Part shown: in pieces, positions 1 through 5,126 of the stretch
How positions within the stretch are numbered: position 1 is the stretch's first letter
How the letters are laid out: each line of letters starts with the position of its first letter
Assembly (NCBI GenBank): GCA_029218485.1
Contig: JAQXRK010000257.1
Coordinates: 1-6,575, forward strand
DNA length: 6,575 bases
Source of the DNA: a bacterium
GTDB lineage: Bacteria > Bacillota > Clostridia > Christensenellales > CAG-138
Reading direction: 5' to 3'
Position numbers and translations under genes: made by a program
The notes under the pieces: generated by a model
Told to the model about the DNA's origin: nothing
The model's input: the letters and a program-made list of their open reading frames with translations, nothing else
Databases searched by the model: none

Positions 1-390
1 GGCGATGCCTGCCGCGGCGGCCGCCACCGCCGTATAGAAGCCGCCGAGGCGCCGCTTCTGCAAAAGTGAAATCGCCGCGCCCGTCGCCGGCATCAGCAGC
101 GCAAGCGCAAGCGTGTCCACGCCCACCGTCCCCTTGAGCAGGAACGGTACGGCGATGGCCGGCAGCAGCGGGAGAAGCCCCGCCGGCGTGCTGCCCGCAG
201 CGCACAGGCCGGCGGCCATAAGCGCGGCCGCGAGCGGATACAGCAGCAGCCCCGCCGGATCGGCGCACGAAAACGCCACGCACAGCGCTCCCGTCAGCGC
301 GGCGAAGAGCGCCGTCCACACCGGACGGACCGGACGCGGCGTTTTTTCCGCTTCTGGCTTTCCATCGATTGTCTGCCTATAAGAATCCAT
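1..390 (-). CDS. Hypothetical multi-pass membrane protein (N-terminal 130 residues, runs off the left edge)
   Basis: The frame is open from the ATG at 390 to base 1, giving 130 codons without a stop; the C-terminus lies outside the window. The first ~24 residues are hydrophilic and proline/charge-rich, so probably cytoplasmic. Hydrophobic stretches follow at about 25-42, 46-66, 69-85 and 92-110, and another begins at 117. Between 110 and 117 sits a short basic loop (QKRR). This pattern means an integral inner-membrane protein with at least four or five helices. There are no catalytic or binding motifs I recognise and I cannot assign a family. An in-frame TAA lies three codons upstream of the ATG, so the start cannot be earlier. 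No Shine-Dalgarno sequence precedes it, which is odd for this genome. The gene lies downstream of the serS terminator, so it is probably its own transcription unit. That it is a real gene is fairly sure; its role is unknown. Confidence 0.7.
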   Translation of the reverse strand, partial: MDSYRQTIDGKPEAEKTPRPVRPVWTALFAALTGALCVAFSCADPAGLLLYPLAAALMAAGLCAAGSTPAGLLPLLPAIAVPFLLKGTVGVDTLALALLMPATGAAISLLQKRRLGGFYTAVAAAAAGIA

Positions 391-396
391 GACACC

Positions 397-402
397 ATTT
401 TA
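397..402 (-). promoter_or_regulatory. Possible -10 box (TAAAAT) for a leaderless membrane-protein gene
   Basis: Read on the minus strand, TAAAAT matches the sigma-A -10 hexamer TATAAT at five of six positions. Its 3' edge is six bases before the ATG at 390, so transcription would begin at or next to the start codon. The gap between the ATG and this box has no ribosome binding site, which would fit a leaderless message. No convincing -35 box is present at 16-18 bp; the hexamer at that distance is TTTATT. The call is tentative. Confidence 0.25.
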
Positions 403-459
403 CAGCGGTTTACGCAAAAAATAAAGATGCAATTCCGTTCCCGCAGCGCCGCAGCGCAG

Positions 460-491
460 AAAAACGGCGGCGTACGCCCGCGCACGCCGCC
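460..491 (-). terminator. Rho-independent terminator of the argS-serS unit
   Basis: On the minus strand, arms 491-482 (GGCGGCGTGC) and 475-466 (GTACGCCGCC) pair over ten positions, with one G-T wobble, around a six-base loop. The stem is followed by GTTTTTC, a run of five T. This is a textbook intrinsic terminator read in the serS direction. It lies about 140 nt past the serS stop and about 70 nt before the start of the membrane-protein gene, separating the two. The 137 nt between serS and the stem (492-628) are GC-rich and contain no gene that I can support. Confidence 0.85.
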
Positions 492-628
492 TGCAGTCCG
501 TCCGTCGGAAAGCGGGCGCGACCGTTGTGCGGTTGATCAAAAGCAGATCGTGGGAGCGCCCGCCGAACCCGCCGGCGTGGCGGCGCAATGCGGACGGCGC
601 CCCGATATCCGCAGCCGGTGTTTCCGTC

Positions 629-1909
629 TCAGCCCAGCACGGCCTTGCCGCCCATATACGGGCGCAGCGCCTCGGGCACCCTGACGCTGCCATCCGCCGT
701 CAGGTTGTTCTCGAGGAACGCGATGAGCATGCGCGGGGGCGCAACGACGGTGTTGTTGAGCGTGTGCGCAAAGTAGTTGCCCTTCTCGCGGTTGCGGATG
801 CGGATGCCGAGCCTGCGCGCCTGCGCGTCGCCGAGATTCGAGCAGGAGCCGACCTCGAAGTACTTCTGCTGGCGCGGCGACCAGGCCTCCACATCGACGC
901 TCCTGACCTTCAGGTCGGCCAGATCGCCCGAGCAGCACTCGATCGTGCGCACGGGTATGTCGAGCGTGCGGAAGAAATCGACGCTGTTGTGCCAGAGCCG
1001 GTCGAACCATGCGGCGCTGTCCTCCGGCTTGCAGACGACGATCATCTCCTGCTTTTCAAACTGGTGGATGCGGTATACGCCGCGCTCCTCGATGCCGTGC
1101 GCGCCGACCTCCTTGCGGAAGCAGGGAGAATAGCTCGTGAGCATCTGCGGGAGCTGATCCTCCTCGAGGAACGTGTCGATGAACTTGCCGATCATCGAGT
1201 GCTCGCTCGTACCGATCAGGTACAGGTCCTCGCCCTCGATCTTGTACATCATGTTCTCCATCTCGGTGAAGCTCATCACGCCGTCCACCACGCCGCCGCG
1301 GATCATGAACGGCGGAATGCAGTAGGTGAAGCCGCGGTCGATCATGAAATCGCGTGCGTACGACAGGATGGCCGAGTGCAGTCGCGCGATGTCGCCCATG
1401 AGATAATAGAAGCCGTTGCCGCTGGTCTTTCTGGCGCTGTCGAGGTCGATGCCCGAGAGCTTCTCCATGATGTCCACATGGTACGGCACCGGGAAGTCCG
1501 GCACGACCGGCTCGCCGAAGCGCTCGCGCTCGACGTTCTGGGAATCGTCCCGGCCGATCGGCACTTCCGGATCGATGATGTTCGGGATCACGAGCATGCG
1601 CTTGCGGATCTCGGCCTCGTATTCCGTCTCCTTCGCCTCCAGCGCGGCCATCTCATCGGCCATGCTCTTGACCTGCTGCTTGGCCTCCTCGGCCTTGTCG
1701 CGCTCGCCGCGCGCCATCATGCCGCCAATCTGCTTGGAGATGACGTTGCGCTGGTTGCGCAGCTCGTCGCAGCGCGTCTTGGCGGCTCGGAACGCCGCGT
1801 CCAGCTCGATCACCTCATCGACGAGGACGAGCTTTTCGTCCTGATACTTCTTTTTGATGTTCTCGCGCACCACGTCCGGGTTCGTGCGGATCAGTTTGAT
1901 ATCGATCAT
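629..1909 (-). CDS. serS: Seryl-tRNA synthetase (serine--tRNA ligase)
   Basis: This cytoplasmic class II synthetase activates serine with ATP and loads it on tRNA-Ser (and on tRNA-Sec where present). The product is 426 residues, the usual bacterial length. Residues 1-110 form the N-terminal tRNA-binding domain (MIDIKLIRTNPDVVREN start), with a charged helical hairpin arm at about 30-100. The catalytic core follows: the serine-binding T-x-E loop is T234-S235-E236 (LIGTSEHSMIGKF), motif 2 is F264-R265-K266-E267 and continues to RIHQFEKQEM, and motif 3 spans about 385-402 with R393. The EVGSCSN-x-x-DAQARRLGIR block at 352-370 is diagnostic. Motif 3 reads VVAPPRMLIAFLEN, where the E. coli type has a glycine-rich version; I believe this is a normal Clostridia variant. 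The ATG at 1909 is preceded by AAGGAAG with a 9-nt gap. The frame stays open upstream to 2074, but that extension is low-complexity and has no family match. Second gene after argS, read in the same direction. Confidence 0.97.
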   Translation of the reverse strand: MIDIKLIRTNPDVVRENIKKKYQDEKLVLVDEVIELDAAFRAAKTRCDELRNQRNVISKQIGGMMARGERDKAEEAKQQVKSMADEMAALEAKETEYEAEIRKRMLVIPNIIDPEVPIGRDDSQNVERERFGEPVVPDFPVPYHVDIMEKLSGIDLDSARKTSGNGFYYLMGDIARLHSAILSYARDFMIDRGFTYCIPPFMIRGGVVDGVMSFTEMENMMYKIEGEDLYLIGTSEHSMIGKFIDTFLEEDQLPQMLTSYSPCFRKEVGAHGIEERGVYRIHQFEKQEMIVVCKPEDSAAWFDRLWHNSVDFFRTLDIPVRTIECCSGDLADLKVRSVDVEAWSPRQQKYFEVGSCSNLGDAQARRLGIRIRNREKGNYFAHTLNNTVVAPPRMLIAFLENNLTADGSVRVPEALRPYMGGKAVLG

Positions 1910-1971
1910 CGGCTTACGCTTCCTTCGTCCTGATTTTTCTTCCTTTTTCTTTTGCGAAAGAAAAGGAAGCG
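1910..1971 (-). promoter_or_regulatory. serS 5' leader: Shine-Dalgarno plus hairpin whose 5' arm can also pair with it
   Basis: On the minus strand a 13-bp hairpin (1969 to 1939, one bulged base at 1948, TGCG-type tetraloop at 1953-1956) ends 13 nt before the serS Shine-Dalgarno AAGGAAG at 1925-1919, which is 9 nt from the ATG. The 5' arm of the hairpin contains CGCTTCCTT (1971-1963), an exact nine-base complement of AAGGAAGCG at 1925-1917, the Shine-Dalgarno itself. The arm can therefore pair either with its local partner or with the ribosome binding site. The base pairing is seen directly; a regulatory role is inference. The local hairpin should form first and would leave the site free. No T run follows the hairpin, so it is not a terminator. 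Confidence 0.45.
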
Positions 1972-2032
1972 GAAAAGAAAACCACTGCAATGGGGATATG
2001 CTCTTTGTTGATCTTCCTTCGCCGCTCCCGCG

Positions 2033-2055
2033 CCCGCCGCAGAACGGGCGGCGGG
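2033..2055 (-). other. GC-rich hairpin in the argS-serS spacer
   Basis: Arms CCCGCCGC (2033-2040) and GCGGCGGG (2048-2055) pair perfectly over eight bases around a seven-base loop, on either strand. No T tract follows in the direction of argS-serS transcription, so an intrinsic terminator is unlikely. An RNA-processing or stability element between the two cistrons, or part of a dispersed repeat, are possible readings. Confidence 0.4.
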
Positions 2056-2091
2056 GAAAAGAGCGCTGCGGCAAAAACGGGCGGTCGTTTT

Positions 2092-2122
2092 CCCTCTCCT
2101 CTTTCGGAAGAGGAAAAGAGGG
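2092..2122 (-). other. Hairpin immediately after the argS stop codon
   Basis: The pyrimidine arm CCCTCT-CCTCTT (2092-2103) pairs with AAGAGG (2108-2113) and AGAGGG (2117-2122) around a TCGG loop, giving 12 bp with an AAA bulge at 2114-2116. On the minus strand it begins two bases after the argS TAA (2127-2125). The bases that follow are AAAACG, not a T run, so it does not look like a rho-independent terminator for argS. It may stabilise the 3' end of the argS message, slow read-through into serS, or be a repeat element. Confidence 0.5.
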
Positions 2123-2124
2123 GG

Positions 2125-3825
2125 TTACATCCGCTCGGGCGCTTTGAGACCGACCAGATCGAGGCCGATCGCGATCACGCGGCGCGCGGCGTCGGTCAGC
2201 TTCAGGCGCGCGTTGCGCACGTTCGCCTCGTCCGCCATGATGCGCCGCTCATAATAGAAGCGGTTGAAGGTCTGGCAGATCGCCATCACCGCGCGGGAGA
2301 CGAGGTACGGCTCGTTCTTCTCCATCGCCTCGGCCACGGCGTCCGGGAACGCGGCCAGCGCGGCGATGAGCGCGCGGCTCTCCGCATCGGTCAGCGCGCC
2401 GTAATCGATCTCGCCCTCGGGCTGCGCCTTGCGGAGCACCGAGCATGCGCGCGCATGCGTATACTGCGCGTACGGGCCGGTCTCGCCGTCAAAGTTCAGC
2501 ACGGTGTCCCAGTCGAACACGACGTCCTTGATGCGGCCGTTGTACAGGCTGTTCCACACGAGCGCGCCGACGCCCACCTCGCGGGCGACCTCCTCGCGGT
2601 TCTCGAGGTTTGGGCTCTTCTCGGCCATGATCGCGCCGGTCTTGTCGATGGCCGCCTGCAGCACATCCCGCAGCTTGACCATATTACCCTTGCGCGTGGA
2701 GAACGCGCCCTCCGTGCCGGAGACCATGCCGAACGCCACGTGCTTCAAATCCTTCGCCCAGTCATAGCCCATCAGCTCGACGACCTTGAACCACTGCCTG
2801 AAGTGCAGGTCCTGCTGGTAGGCGACCACGTACAGGCACTTGGCGAAGTCGTAGGTGTCCTTGCGGTACAGCGCGGCGGCGATGTCGCGCGTGGCGTACA
2901 GCGTTGCGCCGTCGCTTCTGAGGATGATGCACGGCGGCATCTTGTATTCGGAGAGATCCACAATCTGCGCGCCCTGGTCGAGCTTCAGCAGGCCCCTCTC
3001 CTTCAGCTCGTCCACCACGCGGTCCATCTTGTCGTTATAGAAGCTCTCGCCCGCGTAGCTGTCGAAGCGGATGCCCATGAGGTCGAACACCCGCTGCACC
3101 TCGGTGAGCGTGATCTCCTTGAACCAGTTGAACAGCGCCATGGCCTCGGGATCGTTGTCCTCAATCCTCTTGAACCATGCGCGCGCCGCCTCGTTGAGCG
3201 ACTCGTCGTTCTCCGCCTCCTGATGGAAGCGCACGTACAGCTTGACCAGCTCGTCCACGCCGCCCCGCTCGATCGTCTCGCGGTCGCCCCACGCCTTGTA
3301 GGCGTAGATCATCTTGCCGAACTGCGTGCCCCAGTCGCCCAGGTGGTTGATGCCCACGCTGTGGTAGCCCATATGGTTGTAGATGCGGTAGAGCGCGTTG
3401 CCGATGACCGTGCTCGGCAGGTGGCCGATATGCAGGGGCTTGGCGATATTGACAGAGGAATAGTCGATGCAGACATTCCGCCCCGCGCCGATGTCGCTGC
3501 CGCCGTAGCGGCTGCCCTCCCGGTCGATGCGCTCGAGCACCGCTCTGGCCTGCGCGGCGCGGTCGAGCGTAAAGTTGACGTATGCGCCGGCCGTCACGGC
3601 CTTCTCCACGCCCTCCGGCAGCTTCACGGCCGCGGCCAGATCGGCTGCGATCAGCGGCGGCGCCTTGCGCAGCGCCTTCGCCAGCTTGAAACACGGAAAC
3701 GCAAAGTCGCCCAGCTCCGGGTTCGGCGGCGTTTCGAGCATGCCGGCGATCTCCTCCGCGGGCAGCTGCGCGGGCGCCGGAAGCGCTGCGGCGACCGCCG
3801 CAGCGATCAGATTTCTGAAGTCCAT
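2125..3825 (-). CDS. argS: Arginyl-tRNA synthetase (arginine--tRNA ligase)
   Basis: This cytoplasmic class I enzyme joins arginine to tRNA-Arg using ATP. The product is 566 residues, the normal length. The order is as expected: an N-terminal tRNA-binding domain (about 1-115, with the block NPELGDFAFPCFKLAK at 35-50); the catalytic Rossmann core opening with SSVNIAKPLHIGHLPST, whose HIGH motif is at 132-135; the INHLGDWGTQFGK block at 159-171; and a C-terminal DALR-type anticodon-binding domain from about 450 (GPYAQYTHARACSVLRKA). The KMSKS position is the relaxed FSTRKG at 375-380, a form widely found in ArgRS and not a defect. The ATG at 3825 has GGGA seven nt upstream and starts where the family usually starts; the open frame extends to 3930, but past the promoter. 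The gene heads the argS-serS unit, with 215 nt between the two cistrons. Confidence 0.97.
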   Translation of the reverse strand: MDFRNLIAAAVAAALPAPAQLPAEEIAGMLETPPNPELGDFAFPCFKLAKALRKAPPLIAADLAAAVKLPEGVEKAVTAGAYVNFTLDRAAQARAVLERIDREGSRYGGSDIGAGRNVCIDYSSVNIAKPLHIGHLPSTVIGNALYRIYNHMGYHSVGINHLGDWGTQFGKMIYAYKAWGDRETIERGGVDELVKLYVRFHQEAENDESLNEAARAWFKRIEDNDPEAMALFNWFKEITLTEVQRVFDLMGIRFDSYAGESFYNDKMDRVVDELKERGLLKLDQGAQIVDLSEYKMPPCIILRSDGATLYATRDIAAALYRKDTYDFAKCLYVVAYQQDLHFRQWFKVVELMGYDWAKDLKHVAFGMVSGTEGAFSTRKGNMVKLRDVLQAAIDKTGAIMAEKSPNLENREEVAREVGVGALVWNSLYNGRIKDVVFDWDTVLNFDGETGPYAQYTHARACSVLRKAQPEGEIDYGALTDAESRALIAALAAFPDAVAEAMEKNEPYLVSRAVMAICQTFNRFYYERRIMADEANVRNARLKLTDAARRVIAIGLDLVGLKAPERM

Positions 3826-3862
3826 AGGTGTTTCCCACTCCCAATTTGATACTGAATAATTC

Positions 3863-3891
3863 ATTATAGCAGAGAAGCCGCGCCTTGTTAA
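3863..3891 (-). promoter_or_regulatory. Sigma-A promoter of argS (argS-serS unit)
   Basis: Minus strand: -35 TTAACA (3891-3886, five of six bases of consensus), a 17-bp spacer, and -10 TATAAT (3868-3863, perfect). Predicted transcription start is near 3856, giving a leader of about 30 nt. That leader is far too short for a T-box riboswitch, so argS is probably driven constitutively. The rest of the gap up to the lysR stop (3892-4047) is GC-rich, and I see no gene and no convincing terminator for lysR in it. Confidence 0.85.
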
Positions 3892-4047
3892 GAGACAGAT
3901 TCTGCGGGATGCAAAATCCGGTGCCGCCATGCCCCGGCCACGCCCGCGCCCGTTATGCTCTCATGTCGCCTTCGCTCTCCACCGGGGATCGACCGCGGGT
4001 GCAGAAAGGCGTGCGCCTCCCGGCACCTTCATGCGGCGACCCGGCGC

Positions 4048-4968
4048 TCACTCCGCCGCCGGCCGGCGGAACGTTTCGCCGCAGAGCGGGTTTTTGACGT
4101 GCGCATGGATCCAGGCGCACACATGGTCGGCAAACTTGACCGTGGCCGGGCCCACATTGTCCATGGCGCGCATCGCAAGCCCGATCGTCCGGCTGCCTGG
4201 GATGTCCAGCTCGCGCACGGCAAGGCCGCCCGAGCGGCCGGTGAGCAGCAGCTCGGGCACGATGCTCATGCCGAGCCCGTTGGCCACCATGGCGATGATC
4301 GCGTAATCGTCCCGCGTGTAGAACTTGATGTTCGGCTTCACGCCCGCCGCCTCCAGCGCCATGCGGATATCCTGCGCGGAGCTCTCCGGCAGGCTGATGA
4401 ACGGCTCGTGCGCGGCCTGCCGGATCGGGAACCGCTTCTCGCGCGCCAGCCGGTGCCCGCGCGGCAGAATCGCCAGCAGCCGGTCCTCGACGAGCGGCGT
4501 GCACAGATAGGCGCCGTCGAACGGCATGCGCACAAAGCCAAGATCGACCTCGTGGCCGTACAGCCAGTTCTCGACATCATAATAGTCGCCGTTCATGAGC
4601 TTGAACTCGATGTGCGGATACTCCTGCTGGAACGACTTGATGATCCCCGGCAGCCAGTGCACCGCGACGCTCGTGAACGCGCCGATGCGCACCGTGCCCG
4701 CATCCAGCCCGTGCAGCGCCGCGACCGTCTGCCGGAGCTGTTCGTGATCGGAAAGCAGCGTGCGCATCACGGGCAGGAGCCGTTCGCCCGCGTCCGTCAG
4801 GTGCACGCCCGCGCGGTTGCGGGTGATGAGCCGGAGTCCCAGTTCCTTTTCGAGCGAGAGCAGCATGTGGCTGACCGCGGACTGCGTATAGCCCAGCGCC
4901 GCGGCTGCCGCGGACAGGCTGCCCGTATCCACAATCCGTAAAAAGGCTTCATATTTGGCGAGGCTCAC
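4048..4968 (-). CDS. LysR-family transcriptional regulator, likely controls itself and divergent putP
   Basis: The 306-residue product has the standard LysR length and layout. The N-terminal winged helix-turn-helix covers about 1-60: FLRIVDTGSLSAAAAALGYT (residues 9-28), then QSAVSHMLLSLEKELGLRL, with the recognition helix near 28-40 and the family signature L-T-D-A-G-E-R-L at 57-64. A linker helix (about 62-88) leads to the periplasmic-binding-protein-like effector domain (about 91-290; VRIGAFTSVAVHWLPGIIKS onward, and MVANGLGMSIVPELLL at 227-242). The start is GTG at 4968, chosen because GGGAGG lies 8 nt upstream; the ATG at 4976 is out of frame and abuts that site. It is transcribed away from putP across a 158-bp gap containing a LysR-type box, so I infer it governs putP, perhaps in response to proline or a related amino acid. 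The ligand cannot be read from the sequence. Confidence 0.93.
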   Translation of the reverse strand: MSLAKYEAFLRIVDTGSLSAAAAALGYTQSAVSHMLLSLEKELGLRLITRNRAGVHLTDAGERLLPVMRTLLSDHEQLRQTVAALHGLDAGTVRIGAFTSVAVHWLPGIIKSFQQEYPHIEFKLMNGDYYDVENWLYGHEVDLGFVRMPFDGAYLCTPLVEDRLLAILPRGHRLAREKRFPIRQAAHEPFISLPESSAQDIRMALEAAGVKPNIKFYTRDDYAIIAMVANGLGMSIVPELLLTGRSGGLAVRELDIPGSRTIGLAMRAMDNVGPATVKFADHVCAWIHAHVKNPLCGETFRRPAAE

Positions 4969-4976
4969 GCGCGCAT

Positions 4977-4982
4977 CCTCCC
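4977..4982 (-). promoter_or_regulatory. Shine-Dalgarno (GGGAGG) that fixes the GTG start of the LysR gene
   Basis: GGGAGG on the minus strand lies 8 nt before the GTG at 4968, ideal spacing. The ATG at 4976-4974 touches this site with no gap and reads only Met-Arg-Ala-stop, so it is not a plausible start for the regulator. Confidence 0.8.
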
Positions 4983-5005
4983 ATCGATTTTTGAAGATTT
5001 TTTAT

Positions 5006-5034
5006 ATTATACATGAATCTTTTTCATGTGTGAA
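5006..5034 (-). promoter_or_regulatory. Sigma-A promoter of the LysR gene
   Basis: Minus strand: -35 TTCACA (5034-5029, five of six), a 17-bp spacer, and -10 TATAAT (5011-5006, perfect). Predicted start of transcription is near 4999, about 31 nt before the GTG. The whole spacer is occupied by an inverted repeat, so a protein bound there would block RNA polymerase. Confidence 0.8.
5012..5028. promoter_or_regulatory. LysR-type operator candidate, CATGAA-N5-TTCATG
   Basis: CATGAATCTTTTTCATG is a perfect 6-bp inverted repeat around five bases. It contains ATGAA-N5-TTCAT, a T-N11-A box, the general recognition pattern of LysR-type regulators. It fills exactly the -35 to -10 spacer of the LysR gene's promoter, which suggests autorepression. 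Its centre (5020) is about 70 bp upstream of the predicted putP transcription start, close to the usual -65 placement of the recognition site at activated targets. A further half site, TGTGAA (5029-5034), extends the pattern towards putP (TTCA-N4-TGAA at 5023-5034). Protein binding is inferred, not shown. Confidence 0.65.
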
Positions 5035-5054
5035 GCGATTTTGCGGCGTTTTGG

Positions 5055-5083
5055 TTGAAACCGCGACGAATCGATACTATAAT
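5055..5083 (+). promoter_or_regulatory. Sigma-A promoter of putP
   Basis: -35 TTGAAA (5055-5060, five of six bases of consensus), a 17-bp spacer, and -10 TATAAT (5078-5083, perfect). Predicted start of transcription is near 5090, with a leader of about 37 nt. The -35 box is overlapped by a short inverted repeat, GGTT-GA-AACC (5053-5062), a possible second contact for the regulator, though this is short enough to be chance. Confidence 0.85.
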
Positions 5084-5126
5084 GTGCCGCAAACGCAAAC
5101 AAAACGACAAATGGAGCGGTTTATTC

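Noticed and set aside
375..380. Missing canonical KMSKS in ArgRS as a sign of inactivation (residues of the protein, not bases)
   Set aside because: STRKG-type versions are common in active ArgRS, and the rest of the enzyme is intact and full length.
492..628. GC-rich region between the serS stop and its terminator as a small RNA or structured 3' element
   Set aside because: Several short CCGCC/GGCGG pairings exist but no single dominant fold or promoter; such pairings are expected by chance at this GC content.
527..1933. A 468-codon open frame on the plus strand, antisense to serS
   Set aside because: Shadow of serS: low-complexity leucine/arginine/histidine repeats with no recognisable domain and no start signals.
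2033..2122. Spacer hairpins as a rho-independent terminator of argS
   Set aside because: Neither stem is followed by a T run on the minus strand; the only convincing terminator of the unit is at 460-491.
1990..3849. A 619-codon open frame on the plus strand, antisense to argS
   Set aside because: It is rich in Arg, Ala, His, Asp and Val in the pattern produced by reading a GC-rich gene backwards, has no ribosome site, and lies wholly over argS and its spacer.
3892..4047. Possible small gene or terminator between the LysR gene and the argS promoter
   Set aside because: Only GC-rich sequence with short imperfect inverted repeats and no T tract; the open frames here lack ribosome sites and recognisable sequence.
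4965..4976. Mini-ORF ATG CGC GCG TGA overlapping the GTG start of the LysR gene (possible leader peptide)
   Set aside because: Its ATG directly abuts the GGGAGG site with no spacing, so initiation there is implausible; the overlap is probably chance.
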